The notes below the pieces were generated by a model that saw nothing but the letters and a program-made list of their open reading frames with translations, did not search any database and was not told the DNA's origin. Of a stretch of 64,000 nt of DNA, positions 45,816 to 58,270 are shown piece by piece. This DNA is from Rhodeus uyekii (lineage: Eukaryota > Chordata > Actinopteri > Cypriniformes > Acheilognathidae). Where the stretch lies: the NCBI GenBank assembly GCA_037043235.1, contig JAWRVZ010000039.1:434001-498000 (forward strand), given 5' to 3'. Every line of letters starts with the position of its first letter. The stretch's first letter is position 1. The position numbers and the translations under genes were made by a program.

Positions 45816-48800
45816 CTACGTGTGTCCACTGTTTCATTGGGATGGGTTTGTTTATCTATGTTTGTTGCCGTTTCTTGTAAATATGGTTGGTCTTTTGGAG
45901 ATGCAAAAATTGAATATGTTTGACAGTGATATAAATAAGAGGGAAGTAATTTTACAGTTTTAGAATGGCGCTCTGTTTCAAAAGCTTTCCTTCACAGCAT
46001 AGAAAAGCAGTTGGACTGGCAAATGCATCTAATGCGCCTTTATACCGCGTGCTTCATGTATGGGCCGTTGTGCACACTATTCAATTATCAACATTTGAGC
46101 GTTGCTTGTTTAATGATAATGGCTTATGATTCAGTCATTAAACATAAAAGATTGTAAATTCATAACTTGGCTCTATTTCTCATGTTTTCTGAAATTTATA
46201 ATGATATTTTATAATGACAATTATCACTTCTCTAGCTCTGTTTGGATGCCACACTCTAGACAATTACCGGTCATAAAAAGACACCGTTTATTTGAAATCA
46301 TTTGCTTTTGAAGGCTTTGATTAAGCAGCCAAAGTAAAAGATCTGTTTTCTTTCAGCGTTCACAAACAGGAGAGCTTTGAGCCAGCAGCCCCTCGCTCAC
46401 ACTGAGCTTTGATGAAAGTCCTGTCAAAGCCAAGTAAAGATTTCACCTCTGAGAGACAGGAGGAATAGCTTGAAATGGATGGATCCGCTTCCAGACACAG
46501 CACACCCTAATGTTCATTAACCGAGAGAGTGAGAGACACGCAGAGACACTGACCGGTCCTGCAGGAGCATGACTCTGAGACAGGAGGAAGGGAGACATGA
46601 CAGAGAGACAGGCACATGAACTGTTTGTGGAGTTTATGAGAATGTGTCACAGATACGAAACCATCCAACAACCATCACATTGACAGGGTGAAGCTTTGGC
46701 TTTTGGCTGAGTCCATATGTCTGAAACCACACTGAAAATCGAGTATTTAAAGCACAAAATAAACTCTTTTATGATTTTGAAAAAAATATATATATAAATT
46801 TATAATATATACTTATATACTTTTTTTAAATTGTATTTTATTTTATTTTTTTATTCTCTCTGTGTGAGTGTGTCGCTGGCTACTGTTTTGTGTGCAAGCT
46901 GGCTGCTACAGAGACACTAATTAACAAGCCCTGTTATTGAGATCACAGACATTTCTACATCTTAATTGCATCTTAATGACATTTCAGCTCAGATGTTGTT
47001 GCTGGAGCCAGATAGCATGACGGAAAGAGAGAGGGAGACAGTGGATTTGATTTTGATTGAAGAATAGGAGAGCTACAGTAACAAGTAAACCGGGGCCGTA
47101 TCTGACAGTGACTCTTCTATCCTGCGGTCAGCATTTGGAGGGGCGGGTGAAGCACTAATCACGACTAAAACCCCTCATCTTATTCGTGCTGAGCCTCAGT
47201 CCCAGCGGGAGCACGAACTTGATCCACACTCCTGCTCCAATAATTACAGCATCATTCCAAGGTAGCAACCACTATCTCAGTCTTGCATGAGCTCCGGTAA
47301 TCTGACACTCAGAGTTTATATTAATGTATTTCCGTTTTTCATCCACAAGCCCCTTTAGTCTGTTAATCCGATACACCGCGCAAATAAGGAAGCCCGACAA
47401 TGTGGTTTTGCTCGTGTTTTGTCACCGCAGGTTGGGGTAGACATCGTTACCGGCAACAGATATGCCAGGGGGTGGGGGGTTGATTTTGTCCCCCTCAATG
47501 TCAATGGCGATTACAGCCCTGCTTTAAAATATCAACCTTTTTTTCAGAAACTGTCACTTTAAATCCAGAATTCCATGGAACTTTAGAGATTGTTCATATA
47601 TTCTCTACTTCTGAACTTCCACTGTCAACCTCTCCTCATCCATGTGTTATGTTTAATATGAGTTAACAGTACTGTAGCTTCATATTTTTGTGTGATGCAA
47701 TGGCACTTTTAAATATGGCTTAAGCTTCCAAATACTGGTGCCACTGTATATCTATCGGTTGTTCTGAACCATCTCATTCGTATGCATCTTATCGTTTTGG
47801 GCTGGTGATGATTCCACCCACTCGTGAATGTGCATGCGCAAACGTGCAGCAGATGGACCGAAAGAGAGGGACCTTGATGAGAGAAAGGATGAGCGAATCA
47901 AATCTACCACAGCAAATATTTATTTACCAGATGAGCTCTCCTCATCCATCTCTCTCTGCTTTACAAGCAACGGCTACTTGCCTGTGTCCTTCACATGAGA
48001 GTAACTGTGTGAGGATAGAGGGTGTGTTTGGGGGGCACTGGGTTACTGAAGTAAGCCATGCATGAGACACGACAACAGGCAGTGTGTTATGAAGAGATGC
48101 TGTGTGCTTGGCATGCTGGCACACTTTGTTTTATACCTATAATGCGTTTTTTATAATTGTTAATTGGCATCTTCCACCTTTACATACAGAAATTAGGCCT
48201 AATATTTGCATCCATTGAATTTCATGACATTAAAGCACTTAAGAACCTAGAAATTAGTTCTCATTACCGTAATGCATTTTTGTTTTTAGTTAATTCTCAC
48301 TATTCTCAATGGTTATTCTCATTAGATTCATGTATTTCAGTAAAAAAATGGTTTAATTACTTTTGCAAACCCATTGCCTTTTGGCGAAATCCACCGTTTT
48401 GATTGCCAAAAATGGTATTTATGTGATTTGTGCAGGAGGAAGGGTTTTTAGATGGAGGGCACGACCACCAAAGAGGTTTTATTATCTTCATTTAATAAGA
48501 TATTTATTTGACAATAAACTTTTTTTTTTCCTCAGTCAATTTTGAGTAGAGTGGCCCAAGCACAGATGGATCACAGAATAAATGCAAGTCTAATATCTAT
48601 TCAAATGCTACATCTATCCAGAAATTATTTTTAATCGACCCTTGTTTTTTCGAGAGATTCACCTTCCAAGCTAAAACGTCTTCAGACATGGTGCTTAGCT
48701 CGCAACAGTTGCAAACGACTACATAGATTGACAAACTGAGGAAAAAGACCCAGACAGGAAGAAGAAAAAATGTCCAGTGAACAGTCCAGACAGAGTGATC

Positions 48801-50699
48801 AGTACAGACTGTACTGTGCACCATGGTGTTGTATTGGCCACTTTAGAGAGCTCAGTCTGAATAAGAGGTTACAAGGTGAATCAAGTGAGGGGGTTTCAAG
48901 GTGCTTGTGTGTGTGTGTCTGTACAAAAAGAGAAAATGTGCCTGTGTTCTATTAATAATACCTGTCCTAAATATGTCTGCTTCCAGACAGCCAACTTCCC
49001 ATACAACAGGCTGTACTCTCTTTTTCCTCTTTTCTTCTCCTCACATATTCATTCTCTCTCGTTTTTCTCACTCATAATTTATGTGCTCCTGTCTCATGTT
49101 TATCCTGCATTTAAATTTCACACAGAGGAGAGGCGGCAGCAGTGCGCCAGTCAATAGATGTGCTAACACTTAACGACCCCTGCCGAAGCAAACAAAAACA
49201 GATCGTTGGCTCTTCAAACAGCTCCTCAGAGAACCACCTCACTGGAATGCTTGTCATTGTCCTACAAAGTGGAGGAAGGAAGCAAGCCAAGGACAATTTG
49301 TTGCAGCATTTCTTAAGAGTGTACTTTACTGGACATGGAGGCTCATTAATGTCCTCCTGTCACTTTTTGGAAGTTACATATTAAAAAATCATTTGGCAGA
49401 CACTTAAGTACTTTCAGTCAGAGTCGTAATGTTTTGCATATCAACCAATGACTGGTGAATTAATACATTTTTATGAAACATTTCTTAATAATATTATCAT
49501 AATATTTACATGCGTTTTAGTTTTTTTTGCGTATTTGTGGAAACAACGGCACAAGTTATTACGTCACTTGCAGTATCATATGCAAGTCTCCTCTCAAGCT
49601 GCATCTGAACATCTGTATTTTCAAACTTTTGAAGTGTGTGTTTTTAGTAATGCGGGCTAATGTGAGAGTTTTGGGTTATTGCTATATCACCCATTTTCTG
49701 ATCATGTACATGCATTTTATTTTTTATCTTTAGGGTTTGCTGATTTAAACATTTTCTATGACACTTGGTTGGGATTTCTGTAAACCATTTAAACTTGTAA
49801 GCTAGGAAAAATTGCTGACATAAGATGAGGCTTTGTCAAAATTCAAGAAAGGTAGAGTCAGTAAAAACGAGTTTAAAATTAAGTTTTGTCATACTCTATT
49901 CCATCATTTTCCAGCAGCCATGTACTTATTGCATGTTGATGCATTTTACATATTTATGTGTTTATTAAATATTTTTTTATTTAATAATTGATTATTTATA
50001 ATTTAACAATATATCATTTTTTTATATAATTCTTAAAAAAATATATGAAATGATAAATGTAAAAAGTGTATATGTATGTGTGTATATATATGTATATGTA
50101 TATACAAACACACATACATATACACTTTTTACATTTATCATTTCATATTTTTTTTTATATATATAAAAATGTAAACAGATGTATTTCTGCATCGGTTTTG
50201 CAACAGCAGAGATAGTGCCATTGAGATGAATGGGAATGTTAACATGCTAACAGACAAACATTTTCAAGATTTTGCATTATTGGTTATGGCACAGTGTTAA
50301 ATACCCAGGGACAAGTTTAGTCGCTTTCTCATGGATTGCCACTCTTTTTGAATATTTGATCATTTGGTTACCAGCTTACTACTATTACTACATACAGCAA
50401 GCCATGGGTATTAAACTTACCCTCTACCATCAGTTAAGGTTTTATGTTAATCATTGTCCAGCTGTCTGTTGTCTCTGAAGGTCATTCTAGATGTTTTTCC
50501 AGACTGCACAGAGTGTGTCAGTTTACAGCTAGCGGGAGCCCACTTAACTGGAGACATGGATGTCTGAGTGACATTTCCTCTTGAGAGTGATTGATCTGCC
50601 AACTGTGTGAACCCGTCATTTTACTTGTGGCCTGAAAGATTTGAATTGCAGTAGGGTGGTGATCAAGGTCATTGATTGGTTGATTGTGTTGTTTCTCAG
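45816..50699 (+). other. dph1: dph1 intron 3, last part
   Basis: AT-rich intron with no gene recognised; ends in TTGTGTTGTTTCTCAG before exon 4. A perfect hairpin at 50043-50148 is listed separately. Confidence 0.75.
50043..50148. repeat. Perfect 41-bp inverted repeat with 24-base loop
   Basis: Arms 50043-50083 and 50108-50148 are exact reverse complements (left arm begins ATATGAAATGATAAATGTAA). The loop is alternating TA/GT sequence. It could be a small foldback element or a slipped microsatellite hairpin. Confidence 0.95.
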
Positions 50700-50821
50700 A
50701 TTTACAGATTCGGACACTCTGGTGATGGGAGATGTGACGTATGGGGCCTGCTGCGTGGACGACTTCACTGCACGCGCTCTGGGAGCTGACTTTATGGTGC
50801 ATTATGGGCACAGTTGTCTCA
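50700..50821 (+). CDS. dph1: dph1 coding exon 4, with first cluster cysteine
   Basis: Encodes residues 88 (last base) to 129 (first base). The block VMGDVTYGACCVDDFTARAL, then GADFMVHYGHSCL, is almost invariant in vertebrate DPH1. Cys105, the first Cys of GACC, aligns with the first of three cysteines that hold the [4Fe-4S] cluster used for the unusual radical cleavage of S-adenosylmethionine (Cys59 of the archaeal Dph2 homodimer). Splice sites are CTCAG (ending 50699) and GTGAGT (50822). The 122-nt exon moves the phase from 2 to 1. Confidence 0.98.
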
Positions 50822-52128
50822 GTGAGTTGCATAGAGACACACACACACAGTCATTATTCATTTGTGAATGAAAGGGGTAGTCAACATAGTATGTAACATT
50901 GTCATAATTTTCTTACCATCTTTCAAAACCCTTATGGCTGTATTTCTTCTGTGGAATGCAAAATATTATAATACTTATTTTGGTGCATTTTTGTTATTTA
51001 CTTTCATTGTGTATATACTGTAACTATGTTTATATGAACTCAAATTAGTAATTGAAATAAAGCTGAAATACATAAATATTAGATTTAAAACCTAAACTTA
51101 AAAACTTTTCTAATTTTCAAGCACAGCAATTACTAAAGAATTAAACTGAAGCTCTATAGAAAAACAGACAAAAGATTACTCAAATTTAAACTAAATATAA
51201 CAATAAAAGCTCATTCAAAATATGAATAAATACTATAATAGTACATACAGTGTATAATACTAAAATAACACTGGCATGGAAAAGGGTGGTGTGAACTTCT
51301 CCTATTGTGTTCCAGAGAAGAAAGAAAATGAATCCGCTTTGGATTCTTTACAGTTGGGTATTATAACTATTCCTTTTACATATTTATAGACTACACACCC
51401 TCAAATTAATTTTCATAAAGGAAGATGTCTTATGTTTCCTTAATCCATCATCGTTCCTATGAGTATGTTTCAAGGTCTTTCATTGATGGATAACAGCTTG
51501 TTTGAAAAAAAAATAATTGAGAAAGAGACCAAGAAAGCTCCAGGGGAGTCTCTAAGAGCAAAGGTTGGAGACAGTCGGCCGTGGTAAGGAGAAGTAGAGA
51601 TGTATAGATTTTACTCTTGAAGTGCTTTGCAAAGCTGCTCTCAATAGCTCAGTGTGTTAGCCGGTCCAAGTCAGGATATGTAAGGGATAGCAGATGTTTT
51701 GAATGGACCTGCCTGCACGTGTACTCAGTAGATCAATAGTGAACATGCATTAAGGGTGTCCTTTGAAAGGTCTGGATGTGCCAGCCTAGAGGAGGCCGCT
51801 CCTTCACCCCTGCTGCCTGTCAGCAGCTCAACATACAGTAGAGGAAATGCTAAATCAATAGGGCCAATATATCTCCAGCAGAACAATCACACTTCTCCCA
51901 AATACCAGAGCCGGCCAAGGGAATATTAATCCTTTGGCCAAAGTCTCCAGTAAACAAACAAATAATTAAGGAAATAAATAGACTCTATATTAACTACACT
52001 ATTTACAAATTTTCATTTTTTATATAACTATACTGGAACATCATATGTGTCACAGATGCAAAAAGCATATATATATATTGTTAATTGCAAATAAAATATA
52101 TATACATAATATATTTTTTTTTAATGTA
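50822..52128 (+). other. dph1: dph1 intron 4, first part
   Basis: Begins GTGAGT. Contains worn pieces of the foldback repeat (about 50875-50990 and 51285-51345) and AT-rich sequence. Confidence 0.7.
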
Positions 52129-52721
52129 CCGTATTTTCCCGTATATAACCCGCGGTTTATAGCAGATTTACAAACCCCGCGGGGGGGGGTGCGGGCTATA
52201 TCACAATTTCTTTACACGTAATATTTTAATATATTTGTTACGTCCCTAAGGACCTAAGTTTTTTTTGCTGTATTTTCTTTTTTTTCTTTCTTGTGAGGGT
52301 TGTTGTGTCTGATAGGCTGTCTGACCTGTCATCATGCAAGAAGACGTGATTGGCTGTGTTGCCATGAGGGCATGCTCTTGTCATCTCATCCAATGATCAA
52401 CACCTGTAGAATATGCTTCCAGCGGGAGAGACTGCTTTTTCTTTTTGTTCTGATTCTGACTTGTTTGTTTTCTTAATGTTTGAATTTTGCGCACAAGCAC
52501 TGTGTACCGAGTCAGAACAGTTAAGGATAATTGACGTCATGCGAGCAACATTCGTAATTCGAAATGTTAACATATACAAAAAAGTTCATAAATCTATGGG
52601 TGCGGGTTATATAAAGGTGCGAGTTATGCCCACGATTTTTTTACACAGACCCCCCTAAACCTGCAGGCAATATGGGGGTGGGGATTATCTGCATCTGCGG
52701 GTTATATGTGGGAAAATGCGG
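52129..52721. mobile_element. CCGTATTTTCCC-family non-autonomous element, copy 2
   Basis: Ends CCGTATTTTCCCGTATATAA and TTATATGTGGGAAAATGCGG, flanked by TA (52127-52128, 52722-52723). The internal sequence is inverted relative to the 21125 copy, e.g. CAAGCACTGTGTACCGAGTC. No transposase. Confidence 0.85.
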
Positions 52722-52723
52722 TA

Positions 52724-55700
52724 TATGGTATACGGGTTGGAATTGCTTGCCATATCACTTATTATTTTGCCATTTGCAAGTGATATCCTTGAAATCAACA
52801 ATATTCAAATATCAAAGGTTAACTGGAGTGACGATTTTGAAAGCAGGTGCACAAAGCTTGTATGTTTCTGTGTAGCCATTTTTGACCAGCAAAAAAACAA
52901 ACAAAAAATAACTGACAGTGCTGGAAATCAGCAAGTGTTCATTCTGTCACTGAAGATGTCGTCAATGATTAGTTTACCTACAGGTTGGTTCAATAACATG
53001 CATAAATGAATGTAGTTTTTGTAGTGTATATTGAAATCAGTTGCTATACATTTTATGAAAGAATAAAGCCACAGACCTCTGGCATTTTGAACATATTGAG
53101 CATATTTCTCCATGCCCTGTAGCTGTGCATTTTCCAACTTTATGAAGCTCCTCAATCATATCTGCTTATATTTTGCCCTTAAACAAAAAAAACAGAGGAG
53201 GGAAGGAGACAAGGGGATGGAGACGGTTACTGAATCCATGACTCTTATTGACAAAAGCTGTAATTGCAGTGAGTAAGTGCTCTCAGTCTGCTGTGCTAAT
53301 TGGATAAGAGAAATGGATCGATTCCACTTAACTTCAGCCCCCCCCCCCAAACCCCCGTCCCCTCCACATCTTTTTTCTTCCGTTTTCTAGCACCTGCGGA
53401 AAGAGGTTATTGCCACTTGTGTGTTTCGTGTGTATGAAAATAGCCCTGCATATATGTGCATTTTGACAGTGCCCCACTTAAATGCAAAACTTTGCAAGAA
53501 TAAAACTTTATACTGCAGTCAGTGAAATCTCTCTCCCACCTCGCTGTCTCTCTCTCTCTTTCTCCACTCAACCGTGTACATAATTTCCTCTAGGTACTAT
53601 CCATGAAAGTTGTTCATGACATTTATTCAGTAGCTCTGTTCTAAAAACCTTTTTGTTGCCTCACTGCTAATTGCCTATATAGGCAGCTGCCTTCTAAGGG
53701 ATCATCCTAACTACCATTGTTAAATTTGGAAGCTCTGCGTGGGAAACAAGTTAGAAACTGTATGCAAAAAGCTTGACATCCAGTTCAACAGAGTTTGATG
53801 CGCAAAACAGCCCAGTACTCTAATGCCTCGTTCAGACTGTCCGTCCCAATCCAATTTTTATGCATGTGTAATTGAAATTCATTAATAATTTAGCAAGTGA
53901 CATGAAAAATGGATTTGTACAAATTTGAAACTGGCGGAGACGACCTCTTACGTTTCATGACGTTCTGGAATTGCCTTCCCCATGAACACGTAATAATAAG
54001 AGACAGCATTGTTATGCTTATAACATGTTCCCTGTCAGATGTTTGAACAACTTCTTGCTTTGAGCGATATCATTTTACTTCCCACTTGCTGTACTGTCTT
54101 GTCGTCTCTGGACTCCATGTTTAAAACACTCCCTAAAGGTGGCATTTGCCTAATAGCAGTGAAATGGCCATTAGAGCAATGTCTTTAAAAAGAATGCTAC
54201 AAGAAGAGTAGCAATTATCACCATCAGCAGTAAATAATGTAGATAGAAGAAAACTGAAGCCCGCCTCCCTCTTTCAGCTCTGCTGTCTTTTAAATGAGGT
54301 GTGAAATATATGGCATTAATAGCAATTTTTCTCCTCTTTTCTCCTCTTTTCTTCAGTTTCATCAATAGATCTGAGGTAGGCCGAGTAACACAAATTTTTC
54401 CGAGTTTTTTCAAGTTTTTTTTATAGTTTTTTCAAGCATTGAGATGGAATTTTTCAAATGCAGCACATGCTCTAAAAGTATTTGATTTCTGATGAATCTT
54501 AATGGGGTAGTTCATTATTATTTACTCAACCTTATGTCATTCCAAACCTGAATGAAAGTCAGTGAAACCCAGTGTTTGTTTGTTTGTTTTTTTCACTTTA
54601 TGTAGACAAAAACAGTTATTTTATTGTGACTTTACAGATTTTTGTGTCTATCTACCAGGTCAAAATCATAAGTCTATTGGTGCTTTAAAGCAGTATCGGA
54701 AATATTATATTTTACAAGTTGAACACACATGAATGCTACCGCATTGTTGTGCTTATGTACTTAATGGAGATTTGATTTGAAGGGATCATACGTGTCTGTA
54801 GCACAAAAGTTACACACCAAATTTTTATTTTTAGAGTTACAGAAAAAATAGGAAGTGTATCTATAAGATTTGAATGTAGAATATTTACCGTATTTGAATG
54901 TGTTGTGTGACATTTGCTAGTAGGACTGGGCGGTATGACAGCATATATGGTGACCACGATATAAAGTGTCTTATCGTTTTACTGTACTGTAGATTCTATA
55001 GATTTTACTATATTGTTTATTTCACGTATGTAGCGTATGATCAGTGTAGCACTGTTAAAGTTATATAAACATAAGAGTGATAAATATACAAACGAATAAA
55101 GAGTGAGACGTGCTTGATGCTCAGCACAATAAGCTGTGATAAAGAACTGATACAAATGCTCCTCACGCAAAATGACAAGCTGAAGCATGAGCACAGAAAG
55201 CTGCGTCTCTTAAACAGCATGATATTTAATAAAGTTATTAATAACAAGAAGGAGTAAAAAAAACATGCGGTTGGTGGTCGGGCTGTCTGGCATGCACAGA
55301 AAGCCACCTCTCTCAGACAGCATGCGATCACAAATTCAATTCTGTTTCGCATCTTATTGCACTTGAATGGTCAGATAAACACGTCAAAATGGCAGTTTTG
55401 TGGAGTATTCATTTAACTATAGTTGGTTGTGTTTTATATGAACAAACAATTGGGTGAAAAGAAGATGTGTTTACACTTCAAGTCTTAATGCACAGGTCTG
55501 ATCTTTTGACCATATCCAATTTTTTTGCCCAGCTGTTGACATTCACTTTAGACACAACTGGTATCTGACGTCTGTGTTTACATTAATTCCCACCCCAAAG
55601 TGATTGTTGGCTTTTTTATTTAATAACGAGAAGGCTAGAGCAAGAGAGGAGCATAATAGTGAAGCTTGTTGGTTTAATTACAGTTTATCTCATTGATGAG

Positions 55701-56004
55701 AAATATGATGTAGCTTTCAGTGGTGAAGCCGTTTTATTTGTAAAACTCACGGGATAGAGGTTGAATTTCTTTATTTATAAAGTTTCTAATTCAATAAAAA
55801 CATTTACAGCCACATCTGATTCATAATACAACATTAAAAATCTATCTTTGTGAGCAAACGTGTCGACCTTGTGCCTTATGGTGTCTTGGAATTTAAAGGG
55901 GAATTAGATATCTGATATGTATCTGATTTAAAACCACATTAGGAAGTGGCTCAGGTCCGATGTGAAAAAATTGGAATCTCATGCAGGTGAGGGGGGGGGG
56001 GGGT

Positions 56005-56040
<36 letters not shown>

Positions 56041-56518
56041 TGAATTTTTTTTTTGTGTGTGTGTATATGTGTATATATATAAGTGTAAACGCAGCCTAAA
56101 TTAGATCTGTGCATTTGGTCTTAAAGGGACAGCAGCATATAAACTTCTGTCTGTCTCATTAATGTTAATAAAACATGGACAAAAGACAAAGTGAAAATCA
56201 CTCTCTGCTCACTGGAATATTTATGTTTAAAGGCGTAATGAACTGAGAAATCAAAAGTCCTTTTGATATTTTGACATAAAAGAGGTAAATTGTACTATAG
56301 TAACATCCAGTCTAAAAACAGCTCATATTGAAGCCATTCTGCCAAAATAACAGGTTGTGGAATATCCCACTTTATTACATAATGTTGTGGCTAAACGACA
56401 CCTGGGCCGTCTCCTACATCACTGCCTCTTTAGTCCCGCCCATCAATTTGAGCATGTGGTAGGTAAATAACGAGAGAGGCAAACGCAGGTCTATGCAGAA
56501 ATCAAATGATAGCGATTG
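52724..56518 (+). other. dph1: dph1 intron 4, middle part
   Basis: No gene. It holds a fragment of the foldback repeat at 54505-54560 and a GGGCGGTATGAC end-like motif near 54928, with no partner end found. Confidence 0.65.
55991..56038. repeat. G-run of 47 with one T
   Basis: Thirteen G, a T, then 34 G. It could form G-quadruplexes on the + strand, which would be the RNA-like strand of the dph1 primary transcript. The length is likely uncertain. Confidence 0.85.
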
Positions 56519-56706
56519 CTCCAAAGCAGAGGTGCCCAAACTAGGGCGCGGCCACCTTTGATTTGGCCCGCCGAACCGTCCGAGGAGAGAGAGAGAGAGA
56601 GAGAGGGCGATACAGATTGTCATTTCTAAGTTTACATAACAATTTTGTTTGTTTTATAGTTGAACTACAACAGAGTAAACTGAAATTAAATGTAAATTTA
56701 TTGTAA

Positions 56707-57540
56707 ATGCGCAATTCAAGGCGCAGCACTGCGTGCTTTGCGACACATGACGTCAATAAACGTCAACAAATTAAACGCAATAATGGAGAAATCAAGGCAG
56801 TGGCACACAGACAAGAGATATTTTTTTTAAAAGCTGGGGAAGATGAGTTTTTATTCACAGAAGTCAAATCAAAGGCAATATGTCTAGTTTGCAAACAGTC
56901 TGTTGCTGTTTTAAAAGAGTATAATATCCGTCGTCATTATGAAACAAAACATTTTGCAGCTTTCTCAAAGTACAGCGGCGAGACGCGAAACAGCTGGCTC
57001 ACGAGCTGCTTGCTGAACAGAGCGCGCTGCAACGTCCTTCATCATCAGTGATACTGTCTCTGTTTGGCAGTACAGTGAATCCCTCGTTTATTGCAGTTAA
57101 TGTGGACCGGCACTATCGCGATAGGTGAAAATCAGCGAAGTAGGATCAGCCAATCAGCTCACGGGATACATCCACTCGTGCTCTCATTGGTCGAGCTCGC
57201 ACTGGGAACCAATCACGTGTCTTGTCTGAGTGCTGTGGGCATGTTCAAAGCCTCTGAGATAGTTTCTCTCTTTGTCTGGCATCCTGGGAAACCGTTTCTC
57301 TCGCGTCACGAGGAAACAACGCTGCTTTCAGCAATACGGCTGTACATGGGGGTATTTTTTAACTTTTATTTTTTGATGAATATTTTTGAAAAATCCGCGA
57401 AGTGGCGAGGGATTACTGTATCTACCACTGCGAGCAGACTTTCATTCTGATGAATTTGAACAAGAGTAAACTAAGAATCCAAATAACTGACTCTCACCTA
57501 CATAATATCTTGTCTTTGTCTGTTAGTCAGTTACAGACCA
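56707..57540 (+). pseudogene. GTF2IRD2-like hAT transposase, N- and C-terminal ends only
   Basis: From about 56838 the + frame reads GEDEFLFTEVKSKAICLVCK, then QSVAVLKEYNIRRHYETKH, a Cys-x2-Cys...His-x4-His zinc finger typical of the N-terminus of this transposase family. After about 57050 the frame is lost and the central RNase H-like catalytic core is absent. On the far side of the Tigger-like insert, 57421-57535 reads CEQTFILMNLNKSKLRIQIT then DSHLHNILSLSVSQ, the C-terminal hAT dimerisation region. The insert falls within the codons just before this block. Without the core it cannot be a transposase. Confidence 0.88.
57073..57418. mobile_element. Tigger/pogo-like non-autonomous element inside the hAT
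   Basis: Ends CAGTGAATCCCTCGTTTATT and GCGAGGGATTACTG, flanked by TA (57071-57072, 57419-57420). Same family as the larger element at 63195-63844, which keeps part of a transposase. Confidence 0.93.
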
Positions 57541-57995
57541 ATCTTCTGAAAAATAAGGACCAGCTTCATATCTCTCATTAGGTCACTGACATTGCAACCA
57601 TATGGTTTTATTATTGATTGTGTATTTGGCACTGAACTGTATTGTACATTGAACACTTGGGGATTTTTGCCCATTTAAATTGTTCATTAAAATGCAAAGC
57701 TTTACAAATAAAACTGCATTAGTGAATCAGATTAAAGTTGTTTTATATTTATTTTAAATATTATGAAATAAACCGATAGCAACTTTAATGTAATACAATT
57801 TGATTTATGATGAAAAACTTACTTTTGGCCCGCGGCTCTCAATCAAGTTTGATTTTTGGCCCTTCATAGGAAAAAGTTTGGGCACCCCTGCTCCAAAGAC
57901 AACAAGATGCTATCCAGTGCTATCCAGTTTTGGAAAAACATTCTTTGCATTACCTTCCTTCATATCTCAACATTAGGAAAAAGTGCATAAATAGA

Positions 57996-58030
<35 letters not shown>

Positions 58031-58115
58031 CTCATGAAATAAAATTTCTCATACCTCGAAATAAGATTTTGGTTGTATCGCCCACCCCGTATGCTAATGT
58101 TGTTTATGTCTTCAG

Positions 58116-58270
58116 TCCCTATAGACTCAACTGAGGGCATCAAGATGCTGTACGTGTTTGTGGACATCCAGATTGACACTGCCCACTTCCTGGACACGCT
58201 CAGGTTTAACTTCCCTCCTGGCCGTTCGCTCGCCCTCGTCAGCACCATCCAGTTTGTGGCTGCTTTGCAG
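58116..58270 (+). CDS. dph1: dph1 coding exon 5
   Basis: Encodes the last two bases of codon 129 to residue 180. MLYVFVDIQIDTAHFLDTLR and FPPGRSLALVSTIQFVAALQ match the conserved start of subdomain 2 of DPH1 (human LYVFVDIRID...LALVSTIQFV). The acceptor is GTCTTCAG (ending 58115); the exon ends CAG before GTGACA (58271) in phase 0. The donor is weaker than the others (GTGACA), but the frame and the homology edge support it. Confidence 0.98.

Larger units (their letters stand above)
56527..57890 (+). mobile_element. hAT DNA transposon, internally deleted, with CTCCAAAG target duplications
   Basis: Exact 8-base duplications CTCCAAAG flank it (56519-56526 and 57891-57898). Ends are CAGAGGTGCCCAAACT and, reverse-complemented, CAGGGGTGCCCAAACT. 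It encodes the two ends of a GTF2IRD2-like hAT transposase with the middle deleted, and carries a Tigger-like insert. Confidence 0.95.

Noticed and set aside
54920..55020. Possible transposon end with GGGCGGTATGAC
   Set aside because: Only one end is recognisable and the boundaries cannot be set.
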